Assembly (NCBI GenBank): GCA_029238215.1
Contig: JAQWGN010000011.1
Coordinates: 62,001-126,000 of the forward strand
Reading direction: 5' to 3'
From: Flavobacteriaceae bacterium
Lineage (GTDB): Bacteria > Bacteroidota > Bacteroidia > Flavobacteriales > Flavobacteriaceae
Length of the DNA: 64,000 bases
Shown: in pieces, positions 56,328 to 64,000 of the stretch
Layout: the number at the start of each line of letters is the position of its first letter
Position numbering within the stretch: the stretch's first letter is position 1
The notes under the pieces: generated by a model
What the model was told of the DNA's origin: nothing
Database searches by the model: none
Seen by the model: the letters and a program-made list of their open reading frames with translations, nothing else
Translations under genes and position numbers: made by a program

Positions 56328-57544
56328 ACCTCCACGGCATCAAATGACAATACCTTTTGGTTTTGAATTAGGTCTTCAAAGCGTTCAGCTTTTCGAATAA
56401 CGTGGGCTTTTCCTTCATGCCAAAGCACTTCGGCTGGACGGTAGCGTGAGTTGTAATTACTCGCCATACTAAAGCAATAAGCACCAGCATTGTAAAAGCA
56501 TAAAACATCTCCCTCATTTATTTCCGAAATTTTCAGGTTGTTGGCAAATGTGTCTGTTTCACAGATATAGCCTACAACAGAGTAAAAACGTTCCCTTCCT
56601 TCAGGGTTAGAGATGTTTTCAATACGATGATCTGCGCCGTATAGCATAGGGCGAATTAGGTGATTAAAGCCACTATTTACCTGTGCAAAAACCGTTGAAG
56701 TAGTTTGCTTCACTGAATTTACTGAGGTCAAAAAATACCCAGATTCACTTACAAGAAATTTACCCGGTTCAAAGGCAAGCACCACTTCTTTTCCATAATC
56801 TTTACAAAATGCATTAAAGCGATCGGTCAGTTTCTCACCCAATTCTTCAATATTGGTTTCATTGTCCCCTGGTTTATAGGGAACTTTAAAGCCACTACCA
56901 AAATCTAAAAAATCAAGGTTTGTAAAGTGATGCGCTGTATCAAATAATATCTCCGCAGCATGTAGAAAGACATCGATATCTAAAATGTCACTTCCAGTAT
57001 GCATGTGTACCCCATTGATGTGCATGCTTGTGTTCTCAACAATTCGTAAGACAAGTGGTATTTGATGGATGCTGATACCAAATTTGGAATCAATATGCCC
57101 TACAGAAATATTTGCGTTTCCACCCGCCATAATATGCGGATTAATCCGAATACAAACGGGCACATTTGGGTGTGCAGTTCCAAATTGCTCTAGAATTGAA
57201 AGATTGTCAATGTTTATTTGTACGCCTAGATTTGCTACTTCCTCGATTTCGCTTAGCGAGACCCCGTTGGGAGTAAAGATAATTTCATGAGCGGGTACAC
57301 CTGCTTCTAGGCCCAGCTGTACTTCCTGAATAGAGACCGTATCTAATCCAGCACCCAAATGATGCATCCATTTAAGGACGCTTAAATTGGATAGTGCCTT
57401 AACAGCATAGTTTATTCGTAGTTGAGGGATACCCCTAAACGCTTTTGTAAGACGGTCGTACTGCGCTTGCATGACATGAGTGTCATATACGTAGATTGGA
57501 CTTCCGTGTTCTTGGCTTATTTGTACTAAATCTTGATGATGCAT
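56324..57544 (-). CDS. lysA: Diaminopimelate decarboxylase
   Basis: 406 residues. PLP Lys49 ([14 protein letters not shown]), [19 protein letters not shown], and the C-terminal [18 protein letters not shown]. Makes lysine from meso-DAP. Start set at 57544 ([16 protein letters not shown]): a perfect -7 element lies between it and an ATG 11 codons upstream (57577), and the upstream residues are not typical of the family. Confidence 0.9.
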   Translation of the reverse strand: MHHQDLVQISQEHGSPIYVYDTHVMQAQYDRLTKAFRGIPQLRINYAVKALSNLSVLKWMHHLGAGLDTVSIQEVQLGLEAGVPAHEIIFTPNGVSLSEIEEVANLGVQINIDNLSILEQFGTAHPNVPVCIRINPHIMAGGNANISVGHIDSKFGISIHQIPLVLRIVENTSMHINGVHMHTGSDILDIDVFLHAAEILFDTAHHFTNLDFLDFGSGFKVPYKPGDNETNIEELGEKLTDRFNAFCKDYGKEVVLAFEPGKFLVSESGYFLTSVNSVKQTTSTVFAQVNSGFNHLIRPMLYGADHRIENISNPEGRERFYSVVGYICETDTFANNLKISEINEGDVLCFYNAGAYCFSMASNYNSRYRPAEVLWHEGKAHVIRKAERFEDLIQNQKVLSFDAVEV

Positions 57545-57559
57545 CGCAAATAATTTGAG

Positions 57560-57567
57560 CAAATGTA
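57560..57567 (-). promoter_or_regulatory. lysA promoter -7 element
   Basis: Minus-strand TACATTTG, 15 bases before the ATG at 57544. Confidence 0.55.
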
Positions 57568-57625
57568 GGTTTTTCATGGTACACTTTCAGGGTAGAAGTT
57601 GAAATTTATTAAAAATAAAACAGAA

Positions 57626-57641
57626 TGTTATAAATATAACA
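57626..57641. repeat. Palindrome between lysA and sucC
   Basis: TGTTATAAATATAACA: two TGTTATA arms around AA. Its arms resemble the marR operator candidate TTGTTATAACAA at 5179-5190. It sits in the divergent promoter region. Confidence 0.45.
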
Positions 57642-57684
57642 AACAAGTTTTTTAGATTGGGTCTTTAAAGCACAATTGATTGCT

Positions 57685-57692
57685 TATTTTTG
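57685..57692 (+). promoter_or_regulatory. sucC promoter -7 element
   Basis: TATTTTTG, 18 bases before the sucC ATG. Confidence 0.6.
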
Positions 57693-57710
57693 CAGCGTTA
57701 AATAAAACTG

Positions 57711-58904
57711 ATGAACGTACACGAATATCAAGGAAAAGAAATTTTAGCACAATATGGGGTTGGTATCCAGCGCGGTGTTGTTGCCACAACAACGCACGAG
57801 GCAGTAGCTGCTGCTAAACAACTGACTGAAGAAACAGGTACAGGTTGGCATGTGATTAAAGCACAGGTTCATGCAGGTGGACGTGGTAAAGGTGGGGGTG
57901 TAAAGTTAGCCAAGTCGTTAGATGAGGTTGAGCGTATTTCAGGAGAAATTATTGGGATGCAGCTTGTTACTCCACAAACTACTGCTGAAGGTAAAAAAGT
58001 ACATCAAGTGCTTGTTGCAGAAGACGTGTACTACCCTGGTGATTCAGAACCAAAAGAATTTTATATATCGGTATTGCTAAATCGCGCTTCAGGTAAAAAT
58101 ATGATTATGTATTCTACTGAAGGTGGAATGGATATTGAAACTGTTGCTGAGGAAACACCAGAGCTTATTTTCACTGAAGAAATTGATCCAACTGTCGGAT
58201 TGTTGGGGTTTCAGGCAAGAAACGTCGCTTTTAATTTAGGTCTGTCTGGAGCTGCTTTTAAAGGGATGGTAAAGTTTGTAGCGTCCTTGTATAAGGCGTA
58301 TGTTGGGGCAGATGCTGCTTTATTTGAAATCAATCCGGTGCTAAAAACTTCAGACGATAAGATAATCGCTGTTGATGCAAAGGTCACTTTAGATGATAAT
58401 GCCTTATTTCGTCACCCAGATTTTGAAGCCATGCGTGATGTACGTGAGGAAAACCCCACTGATGTGGCAGCTCGTGAAGTTGGTCTTAACTATGTTGCAC
58501 TTGAAGGGAATGTTGGGTGTATGGTTAATGGAGCTGGTTTAGCGATGGCTACCATGGATTTGATAAAACAAGCAGGAGGAGAGCCTGCCAACTTCTTGGA
58601 TGTTGGTGGTACCGCTGATGCTGCTCGTGTAGAGGCAGCCTTCCGCATCATATTACAAGACCCGTCTGTTAAGGCTATTTTAGTGAATATTTTTGGTGGA
58701 ATTGTGCGTTGTGATCGTGTGGCGCAAGGAATTGTTGATGCTTATAAAAATATGGGCGATGCTATTCAGATCCCTATTATCGTTCGTTTGCAAGGAACCA
58801 ATGCAGATATCGCTAAAGAGCTTATAGACTCTTCTGGTCTTGAAGTGCAAAGCGCTATTTTATTCCAGGAAGCTGCCGATAAGGTTCAAGCAGTATTGGC
58901 TTAA
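57711..58904 (+). CDS. sucC: Succinyl-CoA ligase subunit beta
   Basis: 397 residues. ATP-grasp N-domain (MNVHEYQGKEILAQYGV, VHAGGRGKGGGVKLAK) and CoA-ligase C-domain (VNGAGLAMATMDLIKQAGG, FLDVGGTA, VNIFGGIVRCDRVA). Conserves energy in the TCA cycle. sucD is not adjacent in this window, so the subunits are encoded apart. Confidence 0.97.
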   Translation: MNVHEYQGKEILAQYGVGIQRGVVATTTHEAVAAAKQLTEETGTGWHVIKAQVHAGGRGKGGGVKLAKSLDEVERISGEIIGMQLVTPQTTAEGKKVHQVLVAEDVYYPGDSEPKEFYISVLLNRASGKNMIMYSTEGGMDIETVAEETPELIFTEEIDPTVGLLGFQARNVAFNLGLSGAAFKGMVKFVASLYKAYVGADAALFEINPVLKTSDDKIIAVDAKVTLDDNALFRHPDFEAMRDVREENPTDVAAREVGLNYVALEGNVGCMVNGAGLAMATMDLIKQAGGEPANFLDVGGTADAARVEAAFRIILQDPSVKAILVNIFGGIVRCDRVAQGIVDAYKNMGDAIQIPIIVRLQGTNADIAKELIDSSGLEVQSAILFQEAADKVQAVLA

Positions 58905-58905
58905 T

Positions 58906-58950
58906 TGACACTATGTCAGTCGCTATGGTCAAATAAGCGACATAATGACA
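58906..58950 (+). other. Overlapping hairpins between sucC and the hsp20 gene
   Basis: TGTCA (58914-58918) can pair with TGACA on its left (58906-58910) or, as part of a longer helix with GTCGCT/AGCGAC (58919-58924 and 58936-58941), with TGACA on its right (58946-58950). The two states exclude each other. No T-tract follows. Confidence 0.5.
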
Positions 58951-59013
58951 GTAATATTTATTCGGTATACGATTTGCCATGGCTTAGGTGTATAACATTT
59001 AAAACCTAACATC

Positions 59014-59442
59014 ATGAATTTAATACGTAGAACCTCAAACCCTTTATTTCCATCTTTATTGGATGAATTTTTCGGATCAGAATTTCCACTTTCCGCTACT
59101 TCTCAACGTGCGAATGTACCATCTGTGAATATTGCAGAATCGGATACTGCTTTTGAGCTTGCTCTTGCAGCGCCTGGTAAAACTCGCAAGGATTTTAATG
59201 TGGAGCTCGATGACCATGTACTTACGGTCTCTAGTGAGTCTAAACATGAAGATACTACAAAAACAGAGCAATACACACGTCGAGAGTTTCGTTACGATAA
59301 TTTTCAGCGTAGTTTCCGACTTCCAGACTCAATTGACAGCACTAAAATTGTTGCTAAATACGATAATGGTATTTTGAATATTACGTTGCCAAAATTGGAA
59401 GAAGCAATTCCAGAACCTAAAAAGTTGATTGAAATTAAGTAA
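59014..59442 (+). CDS. Small heat-shock protein (Hsp20/alpha-crystallin)
   Basis: 142 residues. N-terminal NLIRRTSNPLFPSLLDEFFG, alpha-crystallin domain VNIAESDTAFELALAAPGKT to GILNITLPK, and a short IEIK tail in place of the classic IXI motif. Prevents aggregation of unfolded proteins. No CIRCE element and no clear TAnnTTTG upstream; control is unknown. Confidence 0.93.
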   Translation: MNLIRRTSNPLFPSLLDEFFGSEFPLSATSQRANVPSVNIAESDTAFELALAAPGKTRKDFNVELDDHVLTVSSESKHEDTTKTEQYTRREFRYDNFQRSFRLPDSIDSTKIVAKYDNGILNITLPKLEEAIPEPKKLIEIK

Positions 59443-59455
59443 GATGTTAAGAGCG

Positions 59456-61444
59456 CTACGCCAAGGTCTTTAGTTGATTTTGGATGCGCTCAATTTCATC
59501 TCTAAAATGAGCCGCTTGGATAAAATCCATATCCATAGCGGCTTTTTCCATGTTTTTACGGGTTTTCCTTATTCGTGCTTGAAGATCGTCTTTCGATAAA
59601 TAATCAATATTTTCAGTGGTGAACTTTAGGGTAGGATCTTTTACTGCATTGGTGCGTTCAAAGGTTTCATCTAAGGCTTTATTTAGTGCCTGTGGTGTAA
59701 TGTTGTGAAGTTCATTATATGCTGTTTGTTTTGCACGACGGTAAATGGTTTCATCCATGGTCTTCTTCATACTTTTTGTAATAGTATCCGCATACATAAT
59801 TGCCTTTCCATTTAGGTTTCTTGCTGCCCTTCCAACCGTTTGTGTAAGCGAACGTGCAGAGCGTAAAAAGCCTTCTTTATCTGCATCTAAAATGGCTACT
59901 AACGACACTTCTGGTAAGTCAAGTCCTTCTCGAAGTAAATTAACTCCGATCAACACGTCAAAGAGCCCTTTTCTTAAATCGTGCATGATTTCAACACGTT
60001 CTAATGTGTCAATATCACTGTGTATGTAGCGGCACCGAATGGCAATACGCGAAAGGTATTTGGTTAATTCTTCGGCCATACGTTTTGTAAGTGTTGTTAC
60101 AAGAACACGTTCGTCTTTTTCAGTCCGAAGGTGGATTTCTTCTACCAAATCGTCAATTTGGTTTAGGCTGGGACGCACTTCAATAATGGGATCTAAAAGC
60201 CCTGTAGGACGTATAAGTTGTTCTACAAATACTCCTTCAGTTTTTTCTAGTTCATAATCGGAGGGTGTGGCACTGACATAAATTACTTGCTGTTGAAGTT
60301 GTTCAAATTCCTCGTATTTCAAGGGTCTGTTGTCCATGGCAGCAGGTAATCTAAACCCGTACTCTACCAAGTTTTCTTTCCTGCTTCGATCACCACCATA
60401 CATGGCGTGTACTTGTGATAAAGTAACGTGACTTTCGTCAACGACCATTAAAAAATCTTCAGGAAAGTAGTCAAGTAAACAGAATGGTCGTGTACCTGGT
60501 TCCCTGCCATCAATGTAACGGGAGTAATTTTCAATTCCTGAGCAGTACCCCAATTCTCGAATCATTTCCAAATCAAAATTGGTGCGTTCTTCAAGGCGTT
60601 TTGCTTCAAGGTGTTTTCCAATTTCTTTAAAGTAATCGATTTGAGCAGTAAGATCGTCTTGAATTTGATGAATTGCGTTTTGCAAAACTTCAGGAGAGGT
60701 TGCAAACATATTAGCTGGATAAATAGTAAGTTGCTCAAAAGTTTCCTTTACTGTTCCAGTCATTGGATCAAAGACTTCTATTGCCTCAATTTCGTCTCCA
60801 AAAAAATGAATTTTAAACGCATGGTCCGCATAGCTTGGAAATACGTCCACGATATCTCCGTTTACACGAAAATTTCCATGAATAAAATCAGCGGTTGTTC
60901 TTGCATACAAACTTTGTACCAGTTGGTGTAAAAATTTTGTCCGCGGTATAACTTGGTCTACTTCAATATGAATTACATTTTTTTTGAATTCAACAGGATT
61001 ACCGATACCGTAAAGGCAGGAAACCGAGGCTACTACAATAACATCTCTACGTCCCGATAGAAGGGAAGAAGTAGTGCTTAGCCGCAACTTCTCAATTTCA
61101 TCATTAATAGATAAATCTTTCTCAATATAGGTTCCCGATGTAGGGATGTATGCCTCAGGCTGGTAATAATCGTAATATGACACAAAATACTCTACCGCAT
61201 TATTGGGAAAAAACTGCTTGAACTCCGCATAGAGTTGTGCAGCGAGTGTTTTATTATGTGCTAGAACTAGGGTAGGCCGTCTGCTTTCTGCTATAACATT
61301 AGCAACCGTAAAGGTTTTCCCCGAGCCAGTAACCCCTAAGAGTGTTTGAAATTTACCCTGTTCAGCAAGTCCTTGTGTCAATTGACGGATTGCCTCAGGT
61401 TGATCCCCTGTGGGTTTAAAATCGGAAACAAGTTGAAACTCCAT
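59456..61444 (-). CDS. uvrB: Excinuclease ABC subunit B
   Basis: 662 residues. Walker A GVTGSGKT (37-44), beta-hairpin YYDYYQPEAYIP, DEXH VVDESHVTL, helicase motif VGRAARN, and a C-terminal UvrC-binding coiled coil (MEKAAMDMDFIQAAHFRDEI). Verifies lesions in nucleotide excision repair. Confidence 0.98.
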   Translation of the reverse strand: MEFQLVSDFKPTGDQPEAIRQLTQGLAEQGKFQTLLGVTGSGKTFTVANVIAESRRPTLVLAHNKTLAAQLYAEFKQFFPNNAVEYFVSYYDYYQPEAYIPTSGTYIEKDLSINDEIEKLRLSTTSSLLSGRRDVIVVASVSCLYGIGNPVEFKKNVIHIEVDQVIPRTKFLHQLVQSLYARTTADFIHGNFRVNGDIVDVFPSYADHAFKIHFFGDEIEAIEVFDPMTGTVKETFEQLTIYPANMFATSPEVLQNAIHQIQDDLTAQIDYFKEIGKHLEAKRLEERTNFDLEMIRELGYCSGIENYSRYIDGREPGTRPFCLLDYFPEDFLMVVDESHVTLSQVHAMYGGDRSRKENLVEYGFRLPAAMDNRPLKYEEFEQLQQQVIYVSATPSDYELEKTEGVFVEQLIRPTGLLDPIIEVRPSLNQIDDLVEEIHLRTEKDERVLVTTLTKRMAEELTKYLSRIAIRCRYIHSDIDTLERVEIMHDLRKGLFDVLIGVNLLREGLDLPEVSLVAILDADKEGFLRSARSLTQTVGRAARNLNGKAIMYADTITKSMKKTMDETIYRRAKQTAYNELHNITPQALNKALDETFERTNAVKDPTLKFTTENIDYLSKDDLQARIRKTRKNMEKAAMDMDFIQAAHFRDEIERIQNQLKTLA

Positions 61445-61451
61445 AGCATGC

Positions 61452-61459
61452 CAAAAATA
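61452..61459 (-). promoter_or_regulatory. uvrB promoter -7 element
   Basis: Minus-strand TATTTTTG ending seven bases before the ATG; a 5' UTR of only a few bases is expected. Confidence 0.55.
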
Positions 61460-61467
61460 GCAAAAAC

Positions 61468-62301
61468 TTAGAGGTCACGGCGTTTTAATAGTCGATAGGT
61501 TAAAGAATAAAAAATAAAGCACCAGACAAGTACAATACAAACGTCAAGCCATTGGACTTGGTTGCTTCCCGTAATATTCTCACCAATTTGATTGGCAAGG
61601 GTTCGTACTGCAGAAAGGCGTGAAAAAGGCTCTGGGATGAGGTTGCTCATGGCATTAAGTGGAAAGAAGCGAAATACAGTTTCAGCATCAATCCAGGCGG
61701 GTGATTTCCACTTCAGCATCCCATAACAAATTCCTTCAAGCGCCTGCCAAATCCCCAAAAAACCTAAGGCAAAAGCCGAACGCTTTATAGCAGTTCCTAG
61801 AAACAGACAAAAGCCAAAAAAAGCAGTGAGTTTGATGAAATAAGCGAACAAAAACTCCAAGTCTTTGATAATTATAGAAAACTCATTATAGTCAGAGTAA
61901 ATGATTCCTAATATAAGTGACACACTAAAAATAAACAAAGTAGAAATTCCAGAAAACACCAAAATCAATATCCATTTTGAATGCAAAAACTCACGTTTGC
62001 TTAGTCCATCTATAAGATTTTGTTTAATGGTTTTATTACTGTATTCGTTAGCCGTCATTGAAACGATAACCACAGCAAGGAATATCTTAAACCACGCCCC
62101 AATAAATGTATTAAAGTGCCATATGTAAGGAAAGTTAAAAATCCCTTGTTCTGCAATATGAAACTTTACAGGGCCTATGTCAAACCTTATGGCAGCAACA
62201 AGGGCAATTGAAGTGAGTAGTATGAGGTAGGCTCCAATAAGGATACGGCTAGATCGATTGGCACTTAATTTTTCAAATTCAATTAAAAATAATCGTTTCA
62301 T
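61468..62301 (-). CDS. ABC-2 type transporter permease
   Basis: 277 residues with about six transmembrane segments, e.g. ILIGAYLILLTSIALVAAI, FKIFLAVVIVSMTANEY and FIFYSLTYRLL. The YSNKTIKQNLIDGLSKREF loop after the second helix is typical of ABC-2 permeases. Overlaps the ATPase gene by four bases. Substrate unknown. Confidence 0.88.
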   Translation of the reverse strand: MKRLFLIEFEKLSANRSSRILIGAYLILLTSIALVAAIRFDIGPVKFHIAEQGIFNFPYIWHFNTFIGAWFKIFLAVVIVSMTANEYSNKTIKQNLIDGLSKREFLHSKWILILVFSGISTLFIFSVSLILGIIYSDYNEFSIIIKDLEFLFAYFIKLTAFFGFCLFLGTAIKRSAFALGFLGIWQALEGICYGMLKWKSPAWIDAETVFRFFPLNAMSNLIPEPFSRLSAVRTLANQIGENITGSNQVQWLDVCIVLVWCFIFYSLTYRLLKRRDL

Positions 62302-63200
62302 GCCTTTTCATTTTGGGTTAAGGTTAAGAATTGTTCTTCTAAGCTTTTATGCTTTTGTGCTAAATGCGTTAACACAATTCCCTTCTCCGATAACGTCTTA
62401 CTTAAATCAGCCGTTTTAAGACTCTTATTTGGGTAGGCAAGTATAATTGTCCCGTTTTCTTCTACTCTTTCAATTGCTGAATCTTCTTTTAAGGATGCGA
62501 TTAATAGTGCATGGTCTGTAGCACATAATTCAAAATACCCATAATCGGTAGTGAGCGCAGATACAGGACCAAAATACAGCTGTTTTCCTTCTTGAAGCAC
62601 CAACACATCTGAGCAGACTTTTTCTACCTCGTCCAATAGATGCGAGGCCAATAAAATAGTGGTTCCTTGAGCAGCGATTTTAAAAATAATATCTCGCACT
62701 TGCGCAATTCCTTGTGGGTCTAACCCATTAGTTGGCTCATCAAGAATTAAAATTTCTGGCTCGTTTAGTAATGCAGAAGCAATTGCTAAACGCTGCTTCA
62801 TGCCTAAAGAGTAGGTTTTAAACTTATCGTTTTTACGTTCGTAAAGGCCAACTAACTTTAGGGTATCGTCTATTTTATCAAGTGAAACTTCTTTAATTCT
62901 ACACACCAGACGCAAGTTTTGTGCTGCAGTCATATAGGGATAGAAATTTGGTCTTTCAATAATAGCGCCTACATGTTTAAGCGCTTGATGTGTACTTTGG
63001 GTTCCGCCAAACCAAGAAAAGCTTCCTGAGGTAGGATTTACTACGTTTAGAATCATTCCTAAAGTTGTTGACTTTCCGCTTCCATTTGGTCCTAATAACC
63101 CATACACTAAGCCTTTTTTAATAGAGAAACTAAGACGGTTAACGGCTGTAAGTTGGCCAAATTTTTTTGTTAGTTCATTTACGGTTAAGATGGTGCTCAT
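62298..63200 (-). CDS. ABC transporter ATP-binding protein
   Basis: 300 residues. Walker A LLGPNGSGKSTTLGM, signature LGMKQRLAIASALL, Walker B ILILDEPTNGLDP, and switch LLASHLLDEVEKVC. Pairs with the permease below. This ABC-2 type often exports peptides or supports gliding-related or resistance functions; not decided here. Divergent from the gene at 63257. Confidence 0.93.
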   Translation of the reverse strand: MSTILTVNELTKKFGQLTAVNRLSFSIKKGLVYGLLGPNGSGKSTTLGMILNVVNPTSGSFSWFGGTQSTHQALKHVGAIIERPNFYPYMTAAQNLRLVCRIKEVSLDKIDDTLKLVGLYERKNDKFKTYSLGMKQRLAIASALLNEPEILILDEPTNGLDPQGIAQVRDIIFKIAAQGTTILLASHLLDEVEKVCSDVLVLQEGKQLYFGPVSALTTDYGYFELCATDHALLIASLKEDSAIERVEENGTIILAYPNKSLKTADLSKTLSEKGIVLTHLAQKHKSLEEQFLTLTQNEKA

Positions 63201-63243
63201 GTTTCTATTAACGCTAGGGGTTCGTTTTTGTTACACAAAGTCC

Positions 63244-63251
63244 TAACTTTG
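63244..63251 (+). promoter_or_regulatory. Promoter -7 element (leaderless type)
   Basis: TAACTTTG ending five bases before the GTG at 63257. Confidence 0.5.
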
Positions 63252-63256
63252 GCTTT

Positions 63257-64000
63257 GTGAATGACAAGCTAATTTCGAAAAAAAAACCAACTTATCCCAT
63301 CAATCCTTTTTTGTCGGATTATTTGGAAGCATATTCTCGCTTAATAGAAATCCCCATATTTTATGATGATTTACTTCGTTTTTCAGGTTCCGTAGCCGTG
63401 ATGAATAAACATGATCAGGATAGTTTATGGGTTCGTGTTTTTTATTCTGATAGTGATCGTAAAGAAATTGATGCTCAGCTCAAACAAGTCTATGCATCAC
63501 TTCACTCCGATGGAAGTGCAATGACTATTCCGTACCTTAATGTTGACCATATTGATTACTGTACGTTTGGAAATTCAAAACCTTTTCGAGTTAAGATTAG
63601 GAATATACTCAATGATAACGCTGTATATTTTTATGTAAAAAAGGCGGATGCTTCTAGGGTTTATGGCTTAGAGTTGGAGCATATGCTATCTCCTAATAAT
63701 CTTAATTTCTTGGTACACCGTAACACATTAATTGAAGAGCATATTGCTGGTATTCCTGGCGATGAATTCATAAAAGAACTTCTACCAAAGTGCACCAAAA
63801 TAGAAAGAAATCAAATCGCTAAAGCTTTTGTAAAGTTTAATGAACGCTGTATGATTCGTCTTTTAGGCGATATGCGATCCTATAATTATGTGATAATTCC
63901 AATTCATGATTTCGATAAAGTTATTTACAATATTCGCGCGATAGACTTTGATCAGCAATGTTATGAGGGTCGTTTAAATGTGTATCGCCCTCAATTTTTC
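63257..64000 (+). CDS. Conserved hypothetical protein, N-terminal part (runs off the window)
   Basis: 248 codons open from a GTG (MNDKLISKKKPTYPINPFLS) to the window end with no stop. Contains FYDDLLRFSGSVAVMNKHDQ, LWVRVFYSDSDRKEIDA, GLELEHMLSPNNLNFLVHRN, GIPGDEFIKELLPK and RLLGDMRSYNYVIIPIHDFD. The mix of GMP-like acidic segments does not match a family I recognise. No signal or membrane segment so far. Divergent from the ABC transporter; its role is unknown. Confidence 0.75.
   Translation, partial: MNDKLISKKKPTYPINPFLSDYLEAYSRLIEIPIFYDDLLRFSGSVAVMNKHDQDSLWVRVFYSDSDRKEIDAQLKQVYASLHSDGSAMTIPYLNVDHIDYCTFGNSKPFRVKIRNILNDNAVYFYVKKADASRVYGLELEHMLSPNNLNFLVHRNTLIEEHIAGIPGDEFIKELLPKCTKIERNQIAKAFVKFNERCMIRLLGDMRSYNYVIIPIHDFDKVIYNIRAIDFDQQCYEGRLNVYRPQFF

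Noticed and set aside
58905..59013. CIRCE or sigma-32-like element upstream of hsp20
   Set aside because: No TTAGCACTC/GAGTGCTAA repeat and no convincing heat-shock promoter could be found.

Overview
The window reads as a stretch of chromosome from a member of the Flavobacteriaceae (phylum Bacteroidota), probably a marine or otherwise compact genome. The reasons are: promoter elements of the Bacteroidota type (TTG / about 20 nt / TAnnTTTG) in front of many genes, mostly weak or absent Shine-Dalgarno sequences, a type IX secretion C-terminal sorting domain, the gene order tRNA-Thr/Tyr/Gly/Thr - tuf - tRNA-Trp - secE - nusG - rplKAJL - rpoBC - DUF3467, the trio rpmB - rpmG - DUF4295 next to ftsY and rimO, and bacillithiol synthesis (bshC). 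I cannot name the genus. There is no prophage, CRISPR array, insertion sequence or rRNA gene here; most of the window is core genome.

Layout. 1-4.2 kb, minus strand: tryptophan operon trpE-G-D-C-F with four-base overlaps throughout, preceded by a complete attenuator: a 13-codon leader peptide with tandem Trp codons, an antiterminator and a 12-bp terminator stem abutting trpE. 4.2-5.2 kb: YceI protein and a MarR regulator, divergent from a rhodanese lipoprotein. 5.2-10.9 kb: DUF2851, PspC, an alanine:cation symporter, a helix-hairpin-helix protein and an acyl-CoA dehydrogenase. 10.9-27.1 kb: the translation and transcription core: rpsU (bS21) with an exceptionally strong Shine-Dalgarno, a Xer recombinase, hibernation factor, four tRNAs, three accessory small genes inserted before tuf, then tuf, tRNA-Trp, secE, nusG, four ribosomal protein genes, rpoB, rpoC and DUF3467, closed by a terminator.

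27.2-36 kb: an SDR reductase, membrane protein, a dps gene broken by an in-frame stop, prfC, idi, a 6-pyruvoyltetrahydropterin-synthase-type enzyme, AlkB, a K+ channel, a PNPOx-family protein and htpG. 36.0-36.3 kb: a self-contained 140-nt transcription unit (promoter, strong Shine-Dalgarno, small hydrophobic reading frame, terminator) before a KAS III gene. 37-43 kb: recR, a glycosyltransferase, a 2-oxo acid dehydrogenase E2, an exonuclease, an FAH-family enzyme and cinA. 43.8-55 kb: rpmB, rpmG, DUF4295, ftsY, rimO, bshC, guaA, a LysM/periplasmic-binding fusion, pyrG, yidC. 55-64 kb: mnmA, lysA, sucC, a small heat-shock protein, uvrB, an ABC-2 transporter pair and the start of an unrecognised gene.

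The most interesting signals are regulatory: the trp attenuator; the strong Shine-Dalgarno sites on rpsU, secE and the 36.2-kb leader in a group whose ribosomes normally hide the anti-Shine-Dalgarno; a set of promoters placed so close to start codons that the mRNAs should be leaderless; and the nonsense-interrupted dps. Function calls rest on family recognition from the translated sequence; no database search or folding program was run.
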